The notes beneath the pieces are model-generated. The model had not been told where the DNA came from. It did not search any database and saw only the letters and a list, made by a program, of their open reading frames with translations. A program made the translations under genes and the position numbers. This document shows, piece after piece, positions 38,135-50,061 of a DNA stretch of 64,000 bases (position 1 is its first letter; every line of letters starts with the position of its first letter). This DNA comes from Drosophila miranda (taxonomy: Eukaryota; Arthropoda; Insecta; Diptera; Drosophilidae), in assembly GCF_003369915.1 (NCBI RefSeq), contig NC_046673.1:9718001-9782000 (forward strand), given 5' to 3'.

Positions 38135-38700
38135 GTATGTTGCAAGTTACGCTTAATTAATAGGGATTGGATTCCGCTCCGTTCCGGGAATATTCAATAA
38201 AAAGATACAGAAGAGTGAACAGAAAGAGAGAGAGCGAGAAAGAGAGAGAGAGAGAGGGAAGTAACGAAAGACTTAGGCAAAGAACTCAAGTGGCAAGTGT
38301 CGGCGGAGGTGGACGTAAAGGAGGAGCAGGTGCAGGAGCAGGAACAGAAGACATGGCCCTGTTTCCGTCCTCATCGCGTCCGCGCACGCTCATGGAGCAG
38401 CTGCTGGCGCGCAAAATCGAGGCCGCTGCTGCCGCTGCGGGTGGCGCCCCGAGCACCGCCGTTATGCCCCCATCTCCGGGCGAGGCCTCGGGGAGTGGCA
38501 GTCCTATGATAGCGGGCATGTCCTTGGTGGGCGCTGGTGGCGCCTCCATATTGAGCCGGCTGCGACGCACCGACTCCCTGGACTCGACGAGCAGCCTGGG
38601 CTCGCTGGCCTTCGGCGAGGATGTCTGCCGTTGCGACGACTGCCTCCTGGGCATTGTCGATCTGTACGTGATCAGTGCTGCGGAGGCGGCCAAGAAAAAG
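38135..38700 (+). CDS. IP3K2: IP3K alternative 5' exon B (short isoform N-terminus)
   Basis: The exon opens after a 3' splice site (tttctttacag, 38134), with about 218 nt of leader containing stops and a GA-rich run. The first clear ATG is at 38353 (gaagacATGG), coding MALFPSSSRPRTLMEQLLARK and about 116 residues ending AAKKK at the phase-0 donor AAG|GTAAGA (38700/38701). Joined to 46254 it makes about 442 residues. SRLRRTDSLDSTSSLGSL resembles a basophilic-kinase phosphorylation segment. CRCDDCLLGIVD has a CxCxxC pattern of unknown function. The preceding leader exon may end at 35068 (GA|GTGAGT), inferred. Confidence 0.72.
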
Positions 38701-41047
38701 GTAAGAGTCGGGGGGTCTGATTAGTTTTCCCCGAAAGCTTTACCCCGAAACCAACGAACGCGTTGGGAAAGCTCTCTCCCAGCGGATTGGTTACTGTCTT
38801 CGCTAAGGCGAAATAATCGCATATCTGGGTGGCGGGCGGCGATCGAGCTTTTTCTTGATTCTCTTCTCGGGCTTGTTGTTGCCCTTGGATTGGACTGTTG
38901 GACCGGTCCGGTGCGAAAGCTGTTCTCCGATGCCATTGACGTCACAAGCCGCTGACGCAGAAGTCGGCTAAGCGAGAGAGATAATTACAGAGAGAGCGAG
39001 CGAGAGAGAGGGAGAATGAGAGAGGAGTCGCTGATGCGTAAAGCGGGGATCGTGTGAAAATGAGATTGTTCAACTGATAAGTAAGCCAAGGCGCAGAGAG
39101 AGTGATGAAGAGAGCGAGAGAGAAACAGTGTTGGAGAGAGGAGTAGGCACCTCCTATGAGAAAAAGCTGCGCGCGCATGGAGCTTTGCTGGAGAAAGTAA
39201 TCATCGATCTCGACAAAGGATCTTCGGTTGAATATAATGTACGCTTTCTCCTAAGACCGATCTCCGTTTCTTTGCTCTGTTTTGCTCTGGAGAAAGTTCA
39301 CGTTTAATTGCGGCAAAGGAAGGATCTTTGCATTGCTCTGCATTGCAGAAAGGTTGAAGAAGCTAAAAGATATTTCCCACTGGGAATCTCATTGGGGTAC
39401 TCATTAAAGAAGATCTGGTATCTTCTATTCTGTCAGAATAAGTTCTGGAAACGTTGTCTGATAGATTTCCAAGCTCTGGCTCGAGGATCGGTGACCCTGT
39501 TGCATGACATTCTAATCAGAAACTACGTCATACCGTTGGCCCTCGGTTCAAGTAAAGTCTCTTGGCCAACTATTGAGCTTTGAACCATCCCCAAAACCAG
39601 ACCCAGACCCGATTTGGCCACCTTCTTCAATGCATCCTCTAATAAGAGACCATCTCTTCAATGACATCGCACCTCCTTCCATCCCCAACCCCCCTTCAAT
39701 ATAGCCTCTCATCAAATTCATCTTTCCTTTCGGACTTCCACTTCTAATTGGACGCATCTCTGTGTGTCTGTGTCCCACCACCTCCCCATCTAATCTGTGC
39801 CTCACATTCATTCTATTTAATTCTGCTCCTCCTGCCTCTCACCATCACCACAGTAATCCATCAGATGTCTGGGTCTGGGTCTGTCTCTGTCCCACCTCCC
39901 CCTTACCCATCTCGGCCTATTTATCTCCTAACGCTCGATAATTTCGCAATTACGTCTGACGTGCTCCTCCCACTGTTGCTGGTGCTGCACCCTCTTCCCA
40001 CACTGTCGACACTCCTCTCCACTTCGCATTCACCCAACCACCCTACCCATCTTATCAGCTCCAGCCTCTCTCTCGCTCTCTCTCTCTCTCTGTCTCTCTC
40101 TCTCTCTCTGCACAGCTTCATTTCGGTTTTCATTGTACGATAGTTGGAGGAGGCAGAGAAGGAGGAGGACACCCGATCCCGTTGCTTCTGCTTTTGCTGG
40201 CGGTGCTCGTCGTCGGTGGGGCGGCTCTGTGGGTTGGTCGGTCGGTCGGTCGGCTGACTGTCTGCTCTGTTGTGCTGTGCTGTGCTGCGCCTCTGCTCCA
40301 TTCAATTCAGTTCCGTTCAGTTTCGGTTTCGGTTTCTGTTTCAGTTCCAGAGCAGAGTCGACCAGTTGAGCTTTTGCAGCGATCGCGTGCGGCTGGCTCG
40401 GGCTCCCGTTGTTTCGTCTTTTCTCATCGTGCCGTGTCTTTTCCGCGTGTGATTCCACCGTATACCGTTCTCGCTCTCTCCAAGCTTTGTATACGAGTGT
40501 GTACGATACATGTGTTCCAAGTGTTCCACTCTCTCCTTGGGCCTCCGCACTCGCTCTCCTCTCCGTGTCATTCTCCCAGGCATTGGCCAGAGACCGACAG
40601 ATCGACCGACCGCGTCAAGCGCCTCCAACAACAAAATATGAAGACAGCATCAAACACACACACAAAAATTCCAAAAATTATCATTTTTCTGATTCTGATA
40701 TTTTTTGGTTTTTATTCTTATTTTAATTAAAATATTTTGTTGCCTGGTTTTGGAACAGTTTCTTGTTGCTCTTGTTTTTGTTTTTGTTTTCGTTGTGCGT
40801 TTGTTAGTGTGTGTATGTATTTGTGTGTTTGTTTTTGATTGTGTTTTTGTGATGTGCGAGCTTTGTTGTCTTTCGAAAACGGAAGAAAGTCTTCAACTTT
40901 TTAGGGGGCTGGCTGTAAAGTGTGTTAATTGAACCACGCGCCGCCAAAGCCCCCTCCAGAGAGAGTGCGACAGAGCGACATAGAGCGAGAGAGGGAGAGC
41001 TTGAAGTTATCACAGAGAAAGAGAAATAAATGATAAGAGAGAACAAG

Positions 41048-41081
<34 letters not shown>

Positions 41082-43671
41082 TCGGGAATCAATATCTATA
41101 ATTCAATCGAGGGGGGGCAGACGGGCATATTCAATACAAAAACTTTTATACGAAACAGCTCTAGACAAAAACTGACTTTTGCACCGAAAATTCATTCTAT
41201 TCAAGTTTATGTAAACATTTACACATCAACATCAACAACAATAACAATAGCCACACAAACGACGACGTCAATGAGAACTCTCTCCCGCCCCCTAAGCACA
41301 CCTCCGCAGGCGCTGGCACTGCCTCACCGTCTCGTCTCTACCCCTAGAGTGCTACGCAGTTTGGGAACACGATCCACAACCCCTCCCCCAAGCTAGCTTT
41401 CGGGGCGGAGGGGGCCGAAGCGCTTGATACCCTTGCAGAAGCGCCTCTTTCGATCATTCCACAAACACGAGTACGGCAAGGATCTGTGCACAGTCACGGC
41501 CAGTTAGCTATAGACACACAGGCGTTGCGATCAAAGTCCAAGTAGCCACCAAGTCCCATGTCTCTTCAAGGGTATCTCAGATGTGAATTATATAATTGAA
41601 AAGGCAAACAAACGCATACAGAAATCGTGTTTATTTTCGTATAGCATATTCGGCAATTGAGGCTCATTAAGCGCCCAAAAATGGAACTAAACCCTCGGCC
41701 ATGCCATCCCTTCCCAGCCCCCTCGGCACTGGCCCCAGGGCCTTAATTGGTGTGGCGATCGATTCATGAACATCCGACGCGGCGGTGAGGCGCCCACCCC
41801 ACCCACATGACGATCCATCCGATCACCCAAAATCGAATCCCAAAGCCAAAACCATTTATTCTGTGCGTCAATGGCAACAAAAAAAAAACGAAACGAAAGT
41901 AAAGGAAAGGAAAGCCAGGTTCGAGCATCAGGCGAAGCTTTAAATACCCTCACAATCTCACAGTTAAGAGGTTCCAAAGAGTGAGGAATTCCTACCGGGC
42001 TTGATAGGGAGCCCTTTTTAAACAGGACTTACCTTACTGAAGATTTAAAAGCTTCATTGGATCCTCTTTGCAATTCCATTCAAACGATTTCTGAGCCCAA
42101 ACGGCCCATTCTAAACGATCAAACGTTTCTATAGAAGCTATGTATAGTATATATTTAAAAAAAAAATAGAACACGCGATCGTTTCTTTGGAAACTTGCCG
42201 TTGGATATAGGATATAATGATCCAATTGAAATGGTTCCCACCTATTTACACATATTGTATGTATGTACTTTCCTCATGCGACTATCTTGCGGATGCACGA
42301 GAACATATGAGAGCACACAGCCAATACCCTACACGGGGGGAAGGGTATCAAAGCACACATGCCATGGGAGAAAAATGGGGAAAAATGTTTACTTTATTAA
42401 TTTGAAACTTTTGGTAGTTAAAAACGAAATAAAGAGAGAGATATTGTTATGCGAATGTGAATGGTGCGCATTAAACGCGTAGAGTCCATTTGGTTGAATT
42501 TGCTTCGATTGGGGCGGCTGGCTGTCGTCGGGTGTTGTGGGTGTGGGTGTGGAGGAGATTCCAGGCATTACGTACCCCCACACACGCTCCGATAAATGTA
42601 TCTATATGCACGGTACATGCCTCCCCATACGCTATACCCCATAACCCCCCATACCCGCCATGCCCCCCATACCCCCCGTACATGTGTCTCTCCCACATCG
42701 AGTATATCCGAGTCTTTATCGTCGACACTGCTGCTGCTGCTGACGGCATCGAAGATTGTACAATTGTGTTTATTAGATAACGGACAGCAAATTTGTATTT
42801 AAGGACGGATCGGACACCAGTCCGTTCCTTTCCGTTCCATTCCGTTCCGATCGAAACGAATCCAATAAATCCGCTCGTATTTAAGAGAGTCGAGCAAGAA
42901 GATAGTTCCGTTATAGGGAAGAGCGGTGTCAGCGAAGAGAGGGGCTAGCAAAGCAAAGGGAATGCTAAAGAGAGAATCAGAACAACAACCAAGAAATATC
43001 CTCAGGAGATATAGAATTCAAATGAGAAATGATCACTAGAGTAGGGTAATATTAAATGGTGATGGGATGGACTAAAAGAGAGAGATACAGAGATACAAAG
43101 GGGAACATGAATCAAACTTCGATTAAGGGAAGGTTTGTGCTAAGGTTTTAAAAAGGTTTTTCATCGTTCTCCCAAATTTGCCATAAGCGAAAGGACACAT
43201 TCTACGAACGAATACGAGTGTACCGTAAGATGCTATTCAATAAAGGAATCTTAGTAAAAATTAAAGCTTTTAAATAGAAACAGGACTGTGTGGGGACTTC
43301 AATCTTTTGGGCTTACAATCCTGCTGCTTCAGGCCGTACTTATAGATACAATATCCTAATTTACCAGAGACTCTTGATCGATCAATGATTGAAATAGCAC
43401 AGAAATAGCACCTAACGCTGTGTTCTACCAAGGTTTCCACTAGTTGCCGGTTGGTTGTCGATTGGTTGTCGGTTGGTTGTCGGTTGTCGTTTGGTGTCTG
43501 TCGTCTATTGGGTGTTGTTGTTGGTTGTGGTTGTGTTGCTTCGTTATCGCCTAGCGGCGACAGCGTCAACTTTTGCGAATGACGTCAAATTTTATAAAGA
43601 AATTTCAGTATACCATACTATACTATATGTATGTATGTATGTATATGCCACATTATTCAGTGTTGTTGCTG

Positions 43672-43672
<1 letters not shown>

Positions 43673-43720
<48 letters not shown>
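43673..43720. repeat. (TGTC)12 tetranucleotide microsatellite
   Basis: Twelve uninterrupted TGTC units, 48 nt. Confidence 0.95.
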
Positions 43721-44884
43721 GCGGTGTGCACTGGCTGGCGTAACTGGATAGCAGCTCAGTGCTGCTGCTGCTGGCATTTCCATTATTATCATAATGTGTT
43801 GTTCGATTTGGGTTTCGGATTGCCTTGCCTTGCCTTGCCTTGCCCGACTCTGGCTCTGGTCTGGGCGGTTTCCACTTGCGGTCGGTCGGCCGGTCCCATT
43901 GGCGGATTGCTGCGCCAAGCTTCTAGCGCTAGTGGCTTGTGGCTTGTGGCTTGTGGCTTGTGGCACCGATGGTGTGTGGATGCCGCAGATGGAGCTGCCA
44001 AGATGCCAACACGCTTCGACAATGCCTACTTGCGAATGGTTTTTGTTTTGTCTCATTTTCCATGTGTGTTGTTACATGGCACATACATGTGTATTAAATT
44101 TAATCAATTTTGATTGATGTGTGCGCCCAACAGCCCCCAAAAGCAGACAAGCAAAACAATCGGCAATCGGCCATCGGCCATCAGCAACAACGAAGCGAAA
44201 ATACCCTCAGAGCAAAGACAGATAGATCCCTTTGGTTCTTTGACTTGAAAGATAGTTTTCCCTTCCACATTCGGATAAAATATCTGAAAGAATCCTTACA
44301 GATTTCAACTTTGGAGACAGCTCTAGGGTGGCTCCAGTTAAGAGTTCTTCGAACCCTTAGATTTCCGTGATCCAGTAGGGTCTTTGATTTCTTTTATACC
44401 GTAGAAATGGAATTTATTATCGATGTAGCATTTACTTTTAAGATCTTGATGTTTGAGGTCCTCTCCGCTCTCTCTCCGGTCTCTCTTTACTGTCAACTCG
44501 CTTTCTCTCTCTTTCGCTCTCTCTCTCTCTCTCATTTTGGCACTTGACGAGTGAAAGCCCTCGAGCGGTACAGGGTATCGGCTTGCTTAGAGACCCATTC
44601 CCATCGCTGGAGCCCAATCACTCGTCAGACGGCAGACGGGAGATTGAGGAGGGATCTGGTGGCTGGATGGATGGATGGATGGATGGATGGATGGCTGTGC
44701 TGACGGTTTACGCGAGCGCTGTTAGCGGTTAAGGCGCGAACGGGTTCGCAAATTGTGCAGAAAATCAAAAATGCAGCAGCCCCAGCATCCACATCCACAT
44801 CCACGTCCACATCAGCCCCAGCATCGGCAATGAGGCTGCCTCTCTCTATCCTTGTATCTCTATCTCTGTGTTTCCATCTGTGCC

Positions 44885-44920
44885 GCAGTTGCAGTTGCAG
44901 TTGCAGTTGCAGTTGCAGTT
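44885..44920. repeat. (GCAGTT)6 hexanucleotide repeat
   Basis: Six exact GCAGTT units, about 100 nt upstream of the exon C start codon. Confidence 0.9.
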
Positions 44921-45018
44921 GCATTTGCACTGATAGCAATCAGCCTTTGAGTCGGAATCGGCCCGTCTAATGCGACAGTGGAGCATCGAGCGTCTGTCCC
45001 CGACGCAGGTCGCGTAAA

Positions 45019-46083
45019 ATGTCCGTGTGTGCCCTAACCCAACCCCAACAGAAGCAAAAACAAAAGCAGAAGTCGCCACCGCAAGCCACGCGCTCGCCCC
45101 GATCTGGTCCTGGTGCTGGTGCTGGTGCCGGTGCCGGGAAGCCTTTGCTGACACCACTATCCGCTGGTGGATCGCTGCCACTCCAGAGCTCGACCCTGAA
45201 ACATAATCAGATACCGCCCACGCCGCCGCCATCGCCCCAGGTCCGCATCTACGAGGACTTTGACAGGATGAGCGCCAAGGAGGTGTACTACAATGAGGCG
45301 GGGAAGAAGGTGACCGTCAAGCTGCTCCACTTCCCGGACATGTCGCCCGAGGACATAGCCAAGCTGCGCTTCGACGACGAGGAGAACGACGACGATGACG
45401 ACGAGGATGATGCCGAGGACAGCGATGCGCCCAAGAAGGCGGCCGCAGACAGCGATGCGGATGCGGGCAGCGAGGCGGAGACCAACAATGGCCACCCAGA
45501 GGCCCACACCGCCGGTGGCACCAGCAGCTCCGGCACCACCACCACCGGAGCGCCATCCGCCACCGTCAAGAAGCTCTTCCGCCGCAAGCTCTCCGGCAAC
45601 AACATGCAGTCGCGTAAATGCAGCCTGGCCTTTGCGCAGGCCCACGGCATCCGGCAGCGGGCAGAGAAGAAGCTCTCGATGCCGACCATCAGCATCACGG
45701 CCAACTCGGGCGACCATGTGGCGCATAACGTGAACCTCAATCTGAATCTGGCCGGCAGCCGGAAGCTCTCGCAGCAACACTCGCTGCCCCTGGGGGGCTC
45801 TGGTTCGGGTTCAGGTTCCCCCACATCACCCACGGGGCTGGGTCTGGGACTGGGACCTAGGCGTTCCCACTCGCCGCTGGGCCAGAGTCTGTGTCCGGGC
45901 TACATCCAGTACTCCAAGTCGTTGCTAGAGGTGCCCATGCCGCGGGACTATGGGTATGCCAGCAGCGATGACCTGAGCTCCGAGTGGGACTCGGATGTCT
46001 CCACATCGGGGGCCCCGGACGCCTCCTCCGGCTCGACATCAGCGACGGCGGCTGGCGGTGGCGGGGTACCAGGCACAAAGAAG
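45019..46083 (+). CDS. IP3K2: IP3K alternative 5' exon C (middle isoform N-terminus)
   Basis: ATG at 45019 has a strong fly context (gtaaaATGT). It encodes 355 residues ending PGTKK at the phase-0 donor AAG|GTAAGG (46083/46084). Joined to 46254 this gives about 681 residues. Visible parts are a Gln/Lys-rich start, IPPTPPPSPQVRIYEDFDRM, a segment KEVYYNEAGKKVTVKLLHF, a long acidic Asp/Glu run (residues ~115-140), LFRRKLSG, RKCSLAF and KLSMP, all possible basophilic-kinase sites, and a Ser/Gly-rich end. These long N-termini probably carry localisation or regulatory functions, which is inference. Without splicing, translation would stop about 24 codons later (46155). Confidence 0.85.
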
Positions 46084-46253
46084 GTAAGGAGCTCCAGAGA
46101 GAGGTCCCTGATCGCAGCACCCGTAGGTGTTCTTCTTCCATCCGATAACCTTTGATCGTTTCGTTGGGAGGATCTGTTTCCTGTGGATGTTTTGACCAGA
46201 TCTGATCTGATATGATCTCTAATCCCCTTCTTCTGTTTGTTTGATCTTTTCAG

Positions 46254-47589
46254 AGCTCTGGCTGGCGGAAGATCCGCAACATTGTGCAATGGACGCCCTT
46301 CTTTCAGACGTACAAGAAGCAGCGCTATCCATGGGTCCAACTGGCCGGGCATCAGGGCAACTTCAAGGCCGGTCCTGAGCCGGGCACCGTCCTCAAGAAG
46401 CTTTGCCCCAAAGAAGAGGAGTGTTTTCAGATCCTTATGCAGGACCTGCTCCGGCCCTATGTGCCCGTCTTTAAGGGTCAGGTGACCAGCGAAGATGGTG
46501 ACCGTGAGTTCCACTTTATCCATTTTTCCATACTTGTTACTGGTTTCCCATTCTGATCCGTCTTTCCGCTGTTTTCCACGTCAGCAGTTTACTTGCAGCT
46601 CCAGGATCTGCTGAGCGACTATGTCCAGCCATGCGTGATGGACTGCAAGGTGGGTGTGCGCACCTACCTCGAGGAGGAGCTGTCCAAGGCCAAGGAGAAG
46701 CCCAAGCTGCGCAAGGACATGTACGACAAGATGATCCAGATAGACGCCCAGGCCCCCACACTGGAGGAGCACGCGGCCAAGGCGGTGACCAAGCCCCGGT
46801 ACATGGTCTGGCGTGAGACCATCTCCAGCACGGCTACGCTGGGCTTTCGCATCGAGGTGGGTGTTCCCCAATCCCCAGTCACTAGTATAATTATCACAAC
46901 GGTTGCTCCCATTGTTCCCATTGATTCGAAAGTGGGTTCGAGGATCGAAGGCAAAAACCAAATCAATGTCGTGTGCATGACAAGGTTCCATATAAAAGAT
47001 ATAGCCATCAGAAAATATCTTTCGAATCGTATTCTGAAACTGATTGTTTTCTTTCTCTTTCTCTTCCGTAGGGTATCAAGAAGAGCGATGGCACCAGTTC
47101 CAAAGATTTCAAAACGACAAAGTCACGCGAACAAATCAAGCTGGCCTTCATGGAGTTCCTCAGCGGCCATGCCCAGATTCTGGTAGGTACCCCAAGGGAA
47201 GATCCACTGATCCACTGATTGCATTATCCCTTCAACAGCCGCGTTATATTCAGCGTCTGCGCGCCATCCGCGCCACTCTGGCCGTATCAGAGTTCTTCCA
47301 GACGCACGAGGTGATCGGTAGCTCCCTCCTGTTTGTCCACGACCATAACCATGCCAGCATCTGGCTGATCGACTTTGCCAAGACGGTGTCCCTGCCCCCC
47401 GAGCTGCACATCGACCACTATTCGGCCTGGAAGGTGGGCAACCATGAGGATGGCTACCTGATTGGCATCAACAATCTCATTGATATATTCGTCGAGCTGC
47501 AGGCGGCCCTGGAAAAGGACGCAGAACCATCCAGCAATGATGCCTCTGCTACTGCGGAGGATGGTGCAGCAGGAGGAGCCGATGAGTAA
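46254..47589 (+). CDS. IP3K2: Inositol-1,4,5-trisphosphate 3-kinase catalytic exons (common)
   Basis: Four exons, 46254-46503, 46588-46856, 47072-47182 and 47239-47589, encode the 326-residue common C-terminus. [14 protein letters not shown], the inositol phosphate kinase signature PCVMDCKVG (PxxxDxKxG), [40 protein letters not shown] and IDFAKT are all present. This is the IP3 3-kinase rather than the IP6K pattern. The enzyme phosphorylates Ins(1,4,5)P3 to Ins(1,3,4,5)P4, ending calcium release and making a second messenger. [16 protein letters not shown] just before the core may be an amphipathic calmodulin-binding stretch. Flies have two such genes. I call this IP3K2 from its alternative long N-termini and from Jafrac1 and RpS15Aa lying nearby, with some uncertainty. 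Confidence 0.93.
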
Positions 47590-49250
47590 ACCCAAATTCG
47601 TTGGAGCATCGGAGGTGACGGGGCTGAGCCCCTGAGACAAATGCAATCTGAGTTGCACGAAACACAATTACACGATTGAATATTCCCCCAAAACCTAAGT
47701 TTAGGCTAGAAAATAGTTATCTTCTACGACAACTATTTTTTTTGTTTTTTTTTATAAACTACATACGTTTAACCCGTTAAATTTAAAGAAAAAGACTGAA
47801 ACAGAATATACCTATACGATAGACCAAGAGCTTGGCCTTGCTGTTCGGTAGAGTAATTTATTTATGAAAGATTCACATTCTAAGCCGCGGCATGGCACCC
47901 CCTCGAACCACGAATACATGTAGCAAAAATTTAAATCAACCAGAATTATAATATGTACGCATAATGTTAAAGCAGTTTAGTTTTAGTGTTATTAATGTAA
48001 CGTTAATGCGATTACCTACTAAATACATACTAATTGTGCACTATTAAATTCAGTTCGAATCCGAATCTTCGCTAAACGTGTGTTTGAATTGTTTGGTGAA
48101 TCTAATTTAAAGACGATATACGCCCGCCACACTGTTACTGCAAGCGATAACCAGCGCCCGGCCGCTATCGCATCTATCGATAAAGCTTTCTCTGCCGGCT
48201 GCCGGGCGGCCATGCTAGAACTTAAGAAGGTGGGAACAATTTAGCTTTCAGTTATCAAAAGTTACGTACGTTCAAGACATGTTTGAACAAAATTGTAATG
48301 TTTTCATGAGAATTCGATAGCATACCCCTAACCCCATGTGGGTTTTTTCGTTCGACATGCACCATAATAGAAATGATGTCCCGCAAAAGCTCGCCGAGCC
48401 GTCGCTACCTAATATAAATATGACATGCAAAATAAATCGATGGTGGCGCCATTCGAGGGTCTCGATGTTTTCAGGATGAATAATTGGTCTTTGCGGCTCT
48501 GAAGTCCATGTCCGAATTCTTGTTGCCTACTAGCTGCCCGTGCTAGTGATTTAATTTTCAATAATTAATGAAATCCCAACATAATCTGGTAATTTTCTTA
48601 AACGCGCATTTATCGATAGTGAGCAGCGCCTGAAGCACACATTTGGCGCAAAGAGCGAGAGGGAGGTGCTGCCAGATTTTGAGAGTCTCCATAAGCTAGA
48701 TTGAAGAAAAAAATATGCTAGAATAAGCTAAAAATTAAAAAACTTTCTAACAAAAGGTATTTTGTTAGTTTGTGCCATGCTTGCAATAGACGCAATATGT
48801 TTTTTAGCACAACTTGGCCCCAATTTTTGCCTTGGTCAGTTGGCACATTGCGTGGACACTGCTTTAATTCATCAAAATTTAACCAGAAATTGTGGAAATT
48901 TTGATTATAAGACACTTTCGGCATTTTTTCGTATGTAAATCTGTAAACATGTGCAATACTGTAGTGTGACTAAAATTTATCAACGAAAAATTACTATACA
49001 TTTATACACAAAATTGGATGATATACCAAAATACGAACAAGAAATATGATTTTTATCAGTTTTCTCGCTAAAAATTAACAAATATTACAATAAAATAAAA
49101 AAAAAAACAATTTTTTTGTACTAATTATTTTAAGATAAAATAAGCTAAATGAACTTTTAAATAAGCTGGATTTCAAGCTATGCATATCAAATTTTTTTCA
49201 AGCTATCTGGTTTTAAAATAAGAAAATCTAGCTTAAAATAAGCTAAAATG
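47590..49250. other. IP3K 3' UTR and AT-rich region upstream of Jafrac1
   Basis: The 3' UTR probably ends near 48050-48065 (ATTAAA at 48044). DREs lie at 48175-48182 and 48611-48618. A mini reading frame with a donor lies at 48212-48229. From 48690 to 49250 the DNA is very AT-rich, with repeated AATAAGCTA motifs and short inverted ends. No known gene is seen. Confidence 0.4.
48175..48182. promoter_or_regulatory. DRE upstream of a possible alternative first exon
   Basis: Exact TATCGATA, 30 nt before ATGCTAGAACTTAAGAAG|GTGGGA. It may serve an alternative Jafrac1 promoter or a separate transcript. Confidence 0.4.
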
Positions 49251-49433
49251 GCAACACTGATTAACCATATACTGTACTATATCAATATCTCGCTCCATTC
49301 GCGATTTCGTTACCGTGCCGGAAGGTTGTGCTTTTTCTCTGGTTATTTTCGACCACATCTCAGATCGACCCGAGACCGAGACCCCAAAGCGGAAGTCAAG
49401 CAATTACATACATACTATATCCAACAGGTTAAA
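49249..49433 (+). promoter_or_regulatory. Candidate Jafrac1 promoter and leader exon
   Basis: TGGCAACACTG at 49249-49259 is a Motif 1-like core promoter element. The following sequence reads like a 5' leader and ends at a donor AAA|GTGAGT (49433/49434). The matching 3' splice site is the CAG directly before the Jafrac1 ATG, giving a 628-nt leader intron. Confidence 0.5.
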
Positions 49434-50061
49434 GTGAGTGTCCGACAATGAATATTTCGCAAATATTAGGCAAAGTCAAAGAGAAATTACTGTGGAGTGT
49501 AAGACCAATCATGATTACCATTACCGTAGTTGTCTGTTGTTGCTGTGTGTGCTGATAGTTATGATTGCGATGATGATGTTGAGTCGCAGATTATTTCACA
49601 AGTTTTGTTGAGCACCGAACATTCGTAGTCATTTTCTTTCACATTGTGCTTTATTGGCACGTCCCTCGTTCAAGAGCACCACTACACGCACACACAGGGC
49701 AGACGCAGCCTCACACAGGCACGCACACACCACACACTCGCACACATACACTCGTAGTGTGTGCCGGCTATAGACAAATTTTAGTCAAAAAAGAACACGA
49801 AATAGGGTTAAAATATGCGCAAAATGCGGCGAATTTTTCCGATTTCTGTAATTAAAACCGCTACATCCGCACTAAAACGTGCCCAAAGTTCAATTGGTAG
49901 AAATATTCGGCCACCTCCATTACAATTACATACATGCATACATACATAAATAGGTGCCCTGTCTAGCTCGGACCGCCGCACGACGGCTAAACACCCGCCA
50001 TCTTGTGACTTTGAGCTTAGCTTTTACTTAATATATAAAACCCTTTCTCTTTCCCCATCAG

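Larger units (their letters stand above)
38701..45018. other. IP3K intron DNA with simple repeats; candidate promoter near 40.3 kb
   Basis: It includes (GA)n at 38985-39015 and 41051-41079, (CT)n at 40068-40110, CREs at 38937-38944 and 43580-43587, a cluster of initiator-like TTCAGTT motifs at 40310-40380, (TGTC)12 at 43673-43720, (TTGCC)5 at 43820-43844, GTGGCTT repeats at 43932-43964, (GGAT)n at 44664-44693 and (GCAGTT)6 at 44885-44920. DNA just before 45019 may be the leader of exon C. No further coding exon is recognised. Confidence 0.4.

Noticed and set aside
43673-43964. Clustered short repeats considered as a CRISPR-like array
   Set aside because: Units of 4-7 nt without spacers are microsatellites, and the genome is animal.
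45157-45833. Minus-strand frames opposite IP3K exon C
   Set aside because: Antisense shadows of codon-biased acidic and Ser-rich coding DNA.
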